From an uncultured Bacteroides sp. (GTDB lineage: Bacteria > Bacteroidota > Bacteroidia > Bacteroidales > Bacteroidaceae), in contig CAMQVH010000001.1 in assembly GCA_947038155.1 (NCBI GenBank), positions 124,001-188,000 of the forward strand: a DNA stretch of 64,000 nucleotides. The letters are read 5' to 3'. The number at the start of each line of letters is the position of its first letter. The first letter of the stretch is position 1. Of this stretch, positions 27,075 through 35,526 are shown piece after piece. The translations under genes were made by a program, and so were the position numbers. Below the pieces are notes generated by a model. The model saw only the letters and a program-made list of their open reading frames with translations. It made no database searches and was not told the DNA's origin.

Positions 27075-28919
27075 ATGTGTGGAATAGTAGGCTATATTGG
27101 TAAAAGAAAAGCCTACCCCATCCTTATTAAAGGGCTGAAGCGACTGGAGTATCGTGGATATGACAGTGCAGGGGTAGCATTGATCAGTGATAACCAACAG
27201 TTAAATGTGTACAAGACGAAAGGGAAAGTCTCCGAACTTGAAAATTTCGTCACACAAAAAGATATTTCCGGTACAGTCGGAATTGCCCATACCCGTTGGG
27301 CTACTCACGGGGAACCTTGTTCCGTTAATGCTCATCCTCATTACTCTTCTTCCGAAAAACTCGCTCTCATTCATAACGGTATCATTGAAAATTACGCCGT
27401 TCTCAAAGAAAAACTCCAAGCCAAAGGCTACGTCTTTAAAAGTAGTACCGATACCGAGGTGCTCGTTCAATTAATCGAATATATGAAAGTTACCAATCAG
27501 GTCGATCTGCTTACTGCCGTTCAGTTGGCTTTGAATGAAGTGATTGGTGCTTATGCGATTGCGATTCTTGATAAAGAGCATCCGGAAGAAATCATTGCGG
27601 CCCGCAAAAGCAGTCCGCTGGTGGTAGGTATTGGTGAAGATGAGTTCTTTCTTGCTTCGGATGCCACACCGATTGTAGAATATACAGATAAGGTGGTATA
27701 CCTCGAAGATGGTGAGATAGCGGTGATCAATCGGGGAAAAGAATTGAAGGTAGTCAATCTCAGCAATGTGGAGATGACTCCCGAAGTGAAAAAAGTAGAA
27801 TTGAAGCTTGGTCAGCTGGAAAAAGGCGGTTATCCGCATTTCATGTTGAAGGAGATTTTTGAGCAGCCGGACTGTATTCACGATTGTATGCGCGGACGTA
27901 TCAATGTGGAAGCCAATAATGTGGTGCTTTCGGCAGTAATAGACTATAAAGAAAAGTTGCTGAACGCCAAACGCTTTATTATTGTGGCTTGCGGTACTTC
28001 GTGGCATGCGGGATTGATCGGAAAGCATCTGATTGAAAGTTTCTGCCGTATTCCGGTAGAAGTGGAGTATGCCTCCGAATTTCGTTACCGTGATCCGGTG
28101 ATCGATGAGCACGATGTGGTGATTGCCATTTCTCAAAGTGGAGAAACGGCGGATACGCTGGCGGCAGTGGAACTGGCAAAAAGTCGGGGTGCATTTATAT
28201 ATGGTATCTGTAATGCGATTGGTTCCTCCATCCCCCGCGCTACGCATACGGGGTCGTACATCCACGTCGGACCGGAAATCGGAGTGGCATCGACCAAAGC
28301 ATTTACCGGACAGGTGACTGTGCTGACCATGTTGGCATTGACTCTCGCCCGGGAGAAAGGTACGATAGACGAGACACAATACCTGAACATTGTACGGGAA
28401 TTGAATAGCATTCCCGGCAAAATGAAGGAAGTATTGAAACTGAATGATAAGCTGGCGGAACTGTCGAAAACTTTCACCTATGCGCATAACTTTATTTACC
28501 TCGGACGCGGATATAGTTATCCGGTTGCTTTGGAAGGTGCATTGAAATTGAAAGAAATATCGTATATTCACGCCGAAGGTTATCCGGCTGCCGAAATGAA
28601 GCACGGACCGATAGCCCTGATTGATGCCGAAATGCCGGTAGTAGTCATTGCTACCCAAAACGGGTTGTATGAGAAAGTACTTAGCAATATTCAGGAAATC
28701 AAGGCACGAAAAGGAAAGGTGATTGCATTTGTAACCAAGGGCGATACGGTGATCAGTAAAATAGCCGATTGCAGTATCGAACTTCCGGAAACAATCGAGT
28801 GCCTTGATCCGTTAATTACTACGGTACCTCTCCAGTTGCTTGCTTATCATATTGCGGTATGTAAGGGGATGGATGTAGACCAACCTAGAAATTTGGCTAA
28901 GTCGGTAACAGTCGAGTAG
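27075..28919 (+). CDS. glmS: Glutamine-fructose-6-phosphate aminotransferase
   Basis: 614 residues. The class II glutaminase starts with Cys2 (MCGIVGYIGKRKAY) and has LEYRGYDSAGVAL and IAHTRWATHGEP. The two SIS domains carry CGTSWHAGLIGKHLIE, ISQSGETADTLAAV and EIGVASTKAFTGQV, ending in DQPRNLAKSVTVE, the invariant GlmS C-terminus. It makes glucosamine-6-phosphate, the first step to peptidoglycan and LPS amino sugars. It leads the rightward operon of glutamine users (glmS, PurF-like, carA, carB) and is 38 bp from the next gene. Confidence 0.97.
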   Translation: MCGIVGYIGKRKAYPILIKGLKRLEYRGYDSAGVALISDNQQLNVYKTKGKVSELENFVTQKDISGTVGIAHTRWATHGEPCSVNAHPHYSSSEKLALIHNGIIENYAVLKEKLQAKGYVFKSSTDTEVLVQLIEYMKVTNQVDLLTAVQLALNEVIGAYAIAILDKEHPEEIIAARKSSPLVVGIGEDEFFLASDATPIVEYTDKVVYLEDGEIAVINRGKELKVVNLSNVEMTPEVKKVELKLGQLEKGGYPHFMLKEIFEQPDCIHDCMRGRINVEANNVVLSAVIDYKEKLLNAKRFIIVACGTSWHAGLIGKHLIESFCRIPVEVEYASEFRYRDPVIDEHDVVIAISQSGETADTLAAVELAKSRGAFIYGICNAIGSSIPRATHTGSYIHVGPEIGVASTKAFTGQVTVLTMLALTLAREKGTIDETQYLNIVRELNSIPGKMKEVLKLNDKLAELSKTFTYAHNFIYLGRGYSYPVALEGALKLKEISYIHAEGYPAAEMKHGPIALIDAEMPVVVIATQNGLYEKVLSNIQEIKARKGKVIAFVTKGDTVISKIADCSIELPETIECLDPLITTVPLQLLAYHIAVCKGMDVDQPRNLAKSVTVE

Positions 28920-28957
28920 TTTAAAATGTAAATAGTCAAATAGTAAGAGATAGATTA

Positions 28958-30841
28958 ATGGAACAATTGAAACATGAATGTGGCGTTGCCATGATACGCC
29001 TGCTCCAACCCCTGGAGTATTACGAGAAAAAGTACGGAACATGGATGTACGGTCTCAACAAGCTCTATCTGTTGATGGAGAAACAGCATAACCGGGGGCA
29101 GGAAGGGGCAGGACTGGCATGCGTGAAGCTGGAAGCAAATCCGGGTGAGGAATATATGTTTCGCGAACGCGCGTTAGGTTCCGGTGCCATCACCGAAATC
29201 TTCGAAGCTGTACAGAGTAACTTCAAGGACCTCACTCCCGAACAGTTGCATGATGCGGCATTTGCCAAACGTACTTTGCCCTTTGCGGGTGAAGTATATA
29301 TGGGGCATCTGCGTTATTCTACTACCGGAAAATCCGGAATCTCGTACGTACATCCGTTTTTAAGAAGAAACAACTGGCGTGCCAAAAATCTGGCTCTCTG
29401 CGGAAACTTCAATATGACGAATGTAGACGAAATTTTTGCCCGCATCACCGCTATCGGTCAGCATCCACGTAAGTATGCCGATACCTATATCATGTTGGAA
29501 CAGGTGGGACATCGTCTTGACCGTGAAGTGGAACGCCTCTTCAACCTTGCCGAAGCCGAAGGACTGACAGGGATGGGAGTCACCCATTATATAGAAGAAC
29601 ATATCGAACTGGCCAACGTATTGCGTACTTCCAGCCGTGAGTGGGATGGGGGATATGTGATCTGCGGCCTCACCGGAAGTGGCGAATCTTTTGCTATCCG
29701 TGATCCGTGGGGTATTCGTCCCGCTTTCTGGTATCAGGATGATGAAATAGCCGTACTGGCTTCCGAGCGTCCGGTGATTCAGACAGCTTTGAATGTTCCC
29801 GTAGAAAAAATCAAGGAACTGCAACCCGGGCAGGCATTGCTGATCAGCAAAGAAGGCAGACTGCGGACTTCACAAATCAACAAGCCCCGCGAGCGGCACG
29901 CCTGCTCGTTCGAACGTATCTACTTCTCCCGTGGCAGCGATGTAGATATCTATAAAGAACGGAAACTCCTGGGAGAAAAACTGGTTCCGAATATTCTGAA
30001 AGCCATTAATAACGACCTGGACCATACTGTATTTTCCTTTATTCCGAATACGGCCGAAGTTGCCTTCTACGGAATGCTGCAAGGGCTGGATGACTATCTG
30101 AATGAAGAGAAGGTACGGCAGATTGCGGCATTGGGGCATCATCCCAATATGGAAGAGCTGGAGGTCATTCTTTCCCGCCGTATCCGCAGTGAAAAAGTTG
30201 CCATCAAAGATATTAAGCTCCGTACATTCATTGCCGAAGGAAACAGCCGGAATGATCTGGCTGCCCACGTATATGACATCACATACGGAAGTCTGGTTTC
30301 CGGTGTCGACAATCTCGTGATTATCGACGATAGCATTGTGCGTGGTACTACCTTGAAGCAAAGTATCATCGGCATTCTCGACCGTCTTGGTCCGAAGAAG
30401 ATCGTGATTGTATCTTCTTCTCCACAAGTCCGTTATCCGGACTATTACGGCATCGATATGGCGAAGATGAGCGAATTTATCGCTTTCAAAGCTGCCATCG
30501 AACTCCTGAAAGAGCGGGATATGAAGGATGTGATTGCTGCCGCCTACCGGAAATCGAAAGATCAGGTAGGATTGCCGAAAGAACAAATGGTGAATTACGT
30601 GAAGGATATCTATGCGCCGTTCACCGATGAAGAAATATCTGCCAAGATGGTAGAACTCCTGACACCGAAGGGAACGAAAGCGAAAGTGGAAATCGTCTAC
30701 CAACCGCTGGAAGGACTTCATGAAGCCTGTCCGAACTATCAGGGAGACTGGTACTTCAGTGGAAACTATCCCACGCCGGGTGGTGTGAAAATGGTGAATC
30801 AGGCATTCATCAACTACATTGAGCAGATGTATCAATTCTAA
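28958..30841 (+). CDS. PurF-like amidophosphoribosyltransferase, long form
   Basis: 627 residues, well over the 470-510 of ordinary PurF. N-terminal glutaminase: Cys8 in KHECGVAMIRL, so a 7-residue propeptide must be removed; then KQHNRGQEGAGLA, GHLRYSTTGKSG and CGNFNMTN. The phosphoribosyltransferase domain carries the PRPP loop VIIDDSIVRGTTLKQS near residue 455. Sequences between these domains and the last 100 residues (HEACPNYQGDWYFSGNYPTPGG) are extra. It may be a PurF paralogue with a different acceptor or control; a normal purF would be expected elsewhere in the genome. It sits between glmS and carA, all on one strand. Confidence 0.8.
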   Translation: MEQLKHECGVAMIRLLQPLEYYEKKYGTWMYGLNKLYLLMEKQHNRGQEGAGLACVKLEANPGEEYMFRERALGSGAITEIFEAVQSNFKDLTPEQLHDAAFAKRTLPFAGEVYMGHLRYSTTGKSGISYVHPFLRRNNWRAKNLALCGNFNMTNVDEIFARITAIGQHPRKYADTYIMLEQVGHRLDREVERLFNLAEAEGLTGMGVTHYIEEHIELANVLRTSSREWDGGYVICGLTGSGESFAIRDPWGIRPAFWYQDDEIAVLASERPVIQTALNVPVEKIKELQPGQALLISKEGRLRTSQINKPRERHACSFERIYFSRGSDVDIYKERKLLGEKLVPNILKAINNDLDHTVFSFIPNTAEVAFYGMLQGLDDYLNEEKVRQIAALGHHPNMEELEVILSRRIRSEKVAIKDIKLRTFIAEGNSRNDLAAHVYDITYGSLVSGVDNLVIIDDSIVRGTTLKQSIIGILDRLGPKKIVIVSSSPQVRYPDYYGIDMAKMSEFIAFKAAIELLKERDMKDVIAAAYRKSKDQVGLPKEQMVNYVKDIYAPFTDEEISAKMVELLTPKGTKAKVEIVYQPLEGLHEACPNYQGDWYFSGNYPTPGGVKMVNQAFINYIEQMYQF

Positions 30842-30868
30842 CAACCATACAACGATTCAAAAATAAGA

Positions 30869-32035
30869 ATGAGAAATGTGACATTAATCCTTGACGACGG
30901 GAGCCGGTTTTCCGGTAAGTCGTTTGGCTACGAGAAGCCGGTGGCGGGCGAAGTAGTTTTCAACACTGCCATGACCGGATATCCGGAGAGCCTTACTGAC
31001 CCTTCCTACGCCGGACAGTTGATGACTCTTACCTATCCTTTGGTGGGTAATTACGGAGTTCCTCCTTTTACCATCGAACCCAACGGACTCGCCACTTTCA
31101 TGGAAAGTGAAAAGATTCATGCCGAAGCGATCATCGTAAGTGACTACTCTTCTGAGTACAGCCACTGGAACGCAGTGGAAAGCCTTGGCGACTGGCTGAA
31201 ACGTGAGAAAGTACCGGGCATCACAGGCATCGATACGCGCGAACTGACCAAAATACTTCGTGAACACGGAGTCATGATGGGACGTATCGTCTTCGACGAT
31301 GAAATTGTCGGGGAAATTGACAATGGACAATTGCCAATGGACAATTACGCTGCCGTTAATTACGTAGACCGTGTTTCCTGCAAAGAAATAATCTCCTATC
31401 TCCCTGATGGAACCTCCCAATGTTTTCCTCTTAGCACTTCTATTGCGCAGCTTAACTCTCAACTTTCAACTTTCAATTCTCAACTTAAAAAAGTTGTTTT
31501 GGTGGATTGTGGTGTAAAAACCAATATTATCCGTTGCTTGTTGAAGCGTGGTGTAGAAGTGATCCGTGTACCTTGGGATTATGATTTTAACGGACTCGAA
31601 TTTGACGGACTGTTTATCTCCAACGGCCCGGGTGACCCGGATACCTGCGACGCAGCTGTGCAGAATATCCGCAAGGCAATGGCGAACGAGAAACTTCCCA
31701 TCTTTGGAATTTGCATGGGCAACCAGTTGCTCTCGAAAGCCGGAGGGGCAAAGATTTACAAACTTAAATATGGACACCGTAGCCACAACCAGCCGGTACG
31801 CATGGTGGGTACGGAATGTTGTTTTATTACTTCGCAGAATCATGGTTATGCGGTAGACAATAATACGCTGGGGGCAGATTGGGAACCGCTGTTCATCAAT
31901 ATGAATGATGGTTCTAACGAAGGAATCAAACACAAGAAAAATCCTTGGTTCTCTGCACAGTTCCATCCCGAAGCTGCAAGTGGTCCTACGGATACGGAAT
32001 TCCTGTTCGATGAATTTGTAAACCTGCTTAAATAA
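30869..32035 (+). CDS. carA: Carbamoyl-phosphate synthase small subunit
   Basis: 388 residues. N-terminal domain begins RNVTLILDDGSRFSGKSFGY and has VVFNTAMTGYPESLTDPSY; the class I glutaminase domain (about 208-388) has the nucleophile in FGICMGNQLL and His-Glu in AQFHPEAASGP. It hydrolyses glutamine and passes ammonia to CarB for arginine and pyrimidine synthesis. The linker between the domains is enlarged by two heptad-repeat segments in frame: residues about 150-158 (DNGQLPMDN) and about 195-206 (LNSQLSTFNSQL). Otherwise the reading frame is intact. Fourth glutamine amidotransferase in a row counting from gltB; carB follows after 9 bp. Confidence 0.95.
   Translation: MRNVTLILDDGSRFSGKSFGYEKPVAGEVVFNTAMTGYPESLTDPSYAGQLMTLTYPLVGNYGVPPFTIEPNGLATFMESEKIHAEAIIVSDYSSEYSHWNAVESLGDWLKREKVPGITGIDTRELTKILREHGVMMGRIVFDDEIVGEIDNGQLPMDNYAAVNYVDRVSCKEIISYLPDGTSQCFPLSTSIAQLNSQLSTFNSQLKKVVLVDCGVKTNIIRCLLKRGVEVIRVPWDYDFNGLEFDGLFISNGPGDPDTCDAAVQNIRKAMANEKLPIFGICMGNQLLSKAGGAKIYKLKYGHRSHNQPVRMVGTECCFITSQNHGYAVDNNTLGADWEPLFINMNDGSNEGIKHKKNPWFSAQFHPEAASGPTDTEFLFDEFVNLLK
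31316..31343 (+). repeat. In-frame heptad array 1 in carA
   Basis: Four 7-mers in phase: ATTGACA, ATGGACA, ATTGCCA, ATGGACA. They encode IDNGQLPMDN in the linker before the glutaminase domain. Confidence 0.75.
31451..31485 (+). repeat. In-frame heptad array 2 in carA
   Basis: Five 7-mers in phase, variants of CTCAACT and TTCAACT. They encode LNSQLSTFNSQL immediately before the first strand of the glutaminase domain (KKVVLVDCG). Confidence 0.82.
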
Positions 32036-32044
32036 CCGACTATC

Positions 32045-35000
32045 ATGAAAGAAAATATAAAGAAAGTATTGCTGCTGGGTTCCGGTGCCTTGAAAATCGG
32101 TGAAGCCGGTGAGTTTGACTATTCCGGTTCGCAGGCACTCAAAGCCTTGAAAGAAGAAGGGATTGAAACCATTCTTATCAATCCGAATATTGCTACCGTA
32201 CAGACATCCGAAGGGGTGGCAGATCAAATTTACTTCCTTCCGGTCACTCCGTATTTTGTAGAGAAAGTAATCCAGAAAGAAAAGCCGGAAGGTATTATGT
32301 TGGCATTCGGCGGACAGACCGCGCTGAATTGTGGAGTTGCTTTATATAAAGAAGGAATCCTTGAAAAGTATAATGTAAAAGTACTCGGTACTCCCGTACA
32401 AGCCATTATGGATACGGAAGACCGTGAACTCTTTGTACAGAAACTGAACGAAATCAATGTCAAGACCATTAAAAGTGAAGCCGTAGAAAATGCGGAAGAT
32501 GCCCGTCGTGCAGCGAAGGAACTGGGATATCCGGTCATTGTCCGTGCGGCTTATGCGCTGGGTGGTCTGGGCTCCGGTTTCTGTGACAATGAAGAACAAC
32601 TGGATGTACTGGTAGAAAAAGCCTTTTCTTTTTCTCCGCAAGTGTTGGTGGAAAAATCGCTTCGTGGGTGGAAAGAAGTAGAATACGAAGTCGTCCGCGA
32701 CCGCTTCGACAACTGTATTACAGTTTGTAATATGGAGAACTTTGACCCACTGGGGATTCATACCGGTGAGTCTATCGTTATTGCTCCGTCTCAAACACTG
32801 ACCAACAGTGAATATCATAAACTTCGTGAACTGGCTATCCGTATTATCCGCCACATCGGTATTGTCGGCGAATGTAATGTACAGTATGCTTTCGACCCCG
32901 AATCGGAAGATTATCGCGTCATCGAAGTAAATGCCCGTCTTTCCCGTTCCTCGGCCCTGGCCTCTAAGGCAACCGGATATCCGTTGGCATTCGTGGCTGC
33001 CAAACTGGGACTCGGCTACGGACTCTTCGACTTGAAGAACTCGGTGACAAAGACCACTTCTGCTTTCTTCGAACCGGCTTTGGACTATGTGGTATGTAAG
33101 ATTCCACGTTGGGATTTGGGAAAATTCCATGGTGTAGACAAGGAACTGGGTTCTTCCATGAAGTCGGTAGGTGAAGTGATGGCAATCGGACGTACTTTTG
33201 AAGAAGCTATTCAGAAGGGCCTCCGTATGATCGGACAGGGAATGCACGGATTCGTGGAAAACAAAGAACTAGTAATCCCTGATATTGACAAAGCACTGCG
33301 CGAACCGACCGATAAACGTATTTTTGTGATCTCAAAAGCCTTCCGTGCAGGATACACCATCGATCAGGTGCATGAACTGACGAAGATTGACAAATGGTTC
33401 CTTCAGAAGTTGATGAATATAATGAAGACTTCGGAAGAAATGCACGAATGGGGAAATAATCATAAACAGATTGCCGATCTGCCTGTGGAACTGCTTCGCA
33501 AGGCTAAAGTTCAGGGCTTTTCCGATTTCCAGATTGCCCGTGCTATCGGTTATGAAGGTGATATGGAAAATGGAAGCCTGTATGTCCGCAAGTATCGTAA
33601 GGCTGCCGGTATCCTTCCGGTGGTAAAACAGATCGATACACTGGCTGCCGAATATCCGGCGCAGACCAATTATCTGTATCTGACCTATAGCGGAGTGGCA
33701 AACGATGTACATTATCTGGGTGACCATAAATCCATTGTCGTATTGGGTTCCGGTGCCTACCGTATCGGTTCTTCTGTAGAGTTTGACTGGTGCGGTGTGC
33801 AGGCTCTGAATACCATTCGCAAGGAAGGTTGGCGCAGTGTTATGATCAACTATAATCCGGAAACGGTATCTACAGACTATGACATGTGCGACCGTCTCTA
33901 CTTTGATGAACTGACATTCGAACGGGTAATGGATATTCTTGAGCTGGAAAATCCGCATGGTGTCATCGTATCTACCGGTGGTCAGATTCCGAATAACCTT
34001 GCTTTACGTCTGGATGCCCAGAACATTCACATACTGGGAACAAGTGCTCAGAGCATCGACAATGCCGAAGACCGTGAAAAGTTCTCTGCAATGCTCGACC
34101 GTATCGGTGTAGACCAGCCACGCTGGCGTGAGTTGACATCGCTGGAAGATATTAACGAGTTTGTCGATGAAGTAGGTTTCCCGGTTCTTGTCCGTCCGTC
34201 TTATGTGCTTTCGGGTGCTGCGATGAATGTCTGCTCCAATCAGGAAGAGCTTGAACGCTTCCTGAAACTGGCTGCCAATGTATCAAAGAAGCATCCGGTG
34301 GTAGTAAGCCAGTTTATCGAACATGCGAAGGAGGTAGAAATGGATGCTGTGGCGCAGAATGGCGAAATCATAGCCTATGCAATCAGCGAACATATTGAGT
34401 TTGCCGGTGTACACTCCGGTGATGCCACTATTCAGTTTCCGCCTCAGAAGTTGTATGTGGAAACTGTCCGTCGCATCAAACGCATCAGCCGTGAGATTGC
34501 CAAGGCATTGAATATTTCCGGTCCGTTCAACATCCAATACCTGGCAAAAGATAATGATATTAAGGTAATCGAATGTAATCTGCGTGCCAGCCGTTCTTTC
34601 CCGTTTGTCAGCAAAGTGCTGAAGATAAACTTCATTGAGCTGGCAACCAAAGTGATGCTGGGTCTTCCTGTGGAGAAACCGGAAAAGAATCTCTTTGAAC
34701 TGGACTATGTGGGAATTAAGGCTTCGCAGTTCTCTTTCAACCGTTTGCAGAAAGCTGACCCTGTATTGGGAGTGGATATGGCTTCTACAGGTGAGGTCGG
34801 CTGTATCGGAAGTGACACTTCCTGTGCCGTACTGAAAGCCATGCTGTCTGTCGGCTACCGTATTCCTAAAAAGAACATCCTGCTTTCTACGGGTACAATG
34901 AAGCAGAAGGCTGATATGATGGATGCAGCACGTATGTTGGTAAACAAGGGATACAAACTCTTTGCAACCGGCGGTACTCATAAAACCTTTGCTGAGAACG

Positions 35001-35272
35001 GCATTGAAAGTACGCTTGTCTACTGGCCGAGTGAAGAAGGACATCCGCAGGCATTGGAAATGCTTCATAATAAGGAAATTGACATGGTAGTCAATATCCC
35101 GAAGAACCTGACTGCCGGGGAACTGGACAATGGATATAAAATCCGTCGCGCGGCTATCGACCTGAACGTGCCGTTGATAACGAACGCCCGTCTGGCAAGT
35201 GCATTTATCAATGCTTTCTGTACGATGACCGTTGATGATATTGCCATCAAGAGCTGGGAAGAGTATAAGTAA
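32045..35272 (+). CDS. carB: Carbamoyl-phosphate synthase large subunit
   Basis: 1075 residues, the normal size. Two ATP-grasp halves: the first starts KKVLLLGSGALKIGEAGEFDYSGSQ and includes VIEVNARLSRSSALASKATGYPLA; the second starts SIVVLGSGAYRIGSSVEFDW and includes VIECNLRASRSFPFVSKV. The C-terminal MGS-like allosteric domain follows (KKNILLSTGTMKQKADMMD, KLFATGGTHKTF). It makes carbamoyl phosphate from bicarbonate, ATP and ammonia delivered by CarA. Last gene of the glmS operon, closed by a terminator. Confidence 0.97.
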   Translation: MKENIKKVLLLGSGALKIGEAGEFDYSGSQALKALKEEGIETILINPNIATVQTSEGVADQIYFLPVTPYFVEKVIQKEKPEGIMLAFGGQTALNCGVALYKEGILEKYNVKVLGTPVQAIMDTEDRELFVQKLNEINVKTIKSEAVENAEDARRAAKELGYPVIVRAAYALGGLGSGFCDNEEQLDVLVEKAFSFSPQVLVEKSLRGWKEVEYEVVRDRFDNCITVCNMENFDPLGIHTGESIVIAPSQTLTNSEYHKLRELAIRIIRHIGIVGECNVQYAFDPESEDYRVIEVNARLSRSSALASKATGYPLAFVAAKLGLGYGLFDLKNSVTKTTSAFFEPALDYVVCKIPRWDLGKFHGVDKELGSSMKSVGEVMAIGRTFEEAIQKGLRMIGQGMHGFVENKELVIPDIDKALREPTDKRIFVISKAFRAGYTIDQVHELTKIDKWFLQKLMNIMKTSEEMHEWGNNHKQIADLPVELLRKAKVQGFSDFQIARAIGYEGDMENGSLYVRKYRKAAGILPVVKQIDTLAAEYPAQTNYLYLTYSGVANDVHYLGDHKSIVVLGSGAYRIGSSVEFDWCGVQALNTIRKEGWRSVMINYNPETVSTDYDMCDRLYFDELTFERVMDILELENPHGVIVSTGGQIPNNLALRLDAQNIHILGTSAQSIDNAEDREKFSAMLDRIGVDQPRWRELTSLEDINEFVDEVGFPVLVRPSYVLSGAAMNVCSNQEELERFLKLAANVSKKHPVVVSQFIEHAKEVEMDAVAQNGEIIAYAISEHIEFAGVHSGDATIQFPPQKLYVETVRRIKRISREIAKALNISGPFNIQYLAKDNDIKVIECNLRASRSFPFVSKVLKINFIELATKVMLGLPVEKPEKNLFELDYVGIKASQFSFNRLQKADPVLGVDMASTGEVGCIGSDTSCAVLKAMLSVGYRIPKKNILLSTGTMKQKADMMDAARMLVNKGYKLFATGGTHKTFAENGIESTLVYWPSEEGHPQALEMLHNKEIDMVVNIPKNLTAGELDNGYKIRRAAIDLNVPLITNARLASAFINAFCTMTVDDIAIKSWEEYK

Positions 35273-35302
35273 GAAATAATAAATTGTTGTATAATAAGTT
35301 GG

Positions 35303-35339
35303 AAAAGTCGTTCCCGTGCATTCGGGGGCGGCTTTTTTT
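35303..35339 (+). terminator. Intrinsic terminator after carB
   Basis: Arm 35303-35316 pairs with 35323-35336 (14 bp, three G-U pairs) around a 6-base loop, followed by a run of T. It lies 30 bp past the carB stop. Confidence 0.8.
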
Positions 35340-35358
35340 ATGAATTTCTGTTTTTGGG

Positions 35359-35438
35359 ATGGTGTCACTATAAGCATGGGATAGTGTCACTATCCTGTCC
35401 GTATGCTTACACTATCCTTCCTGTATAGTGTCACTATC
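35359..35438. repeat. 22-bp tandem array upstream of manC
   Basis: Units at 35359-35380, 35381-35402, 35403-35424 and a partial 35425-35438. All begin AT(G/A) and share TGTCACTAT or TTACACTATCC; the core ATAGTGTCACTAT is itself an odd palindrome and occurs in units 2 and 4. The segment GGTGTCACTA also appears in the array at 5122-5297. Confidence 0.75.
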
Positions 35439-35526
35439 TTTTTTTAATGTCTATAAGTTGCATGATTGGACAAATTGGTGTAAATTGCGCAATTATTTCA
35501 CAAATATTCTAAAACAGGGGAGTAAT

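Noticed and set aside
27471..28658. A long antisense open frame (395 codons) within glmS
   Set aside because: It is a shadow of glmS codon usage; the glmS protein is fully conserved and the antisense product shows only low-complexity and no family motif.
32342..33247. Antisense open frame of 301 codons in carB (and a similar one at 34283-35377)
   Set aside because: Shadows of carB; no ribosome-binding site and no recognisable domain.
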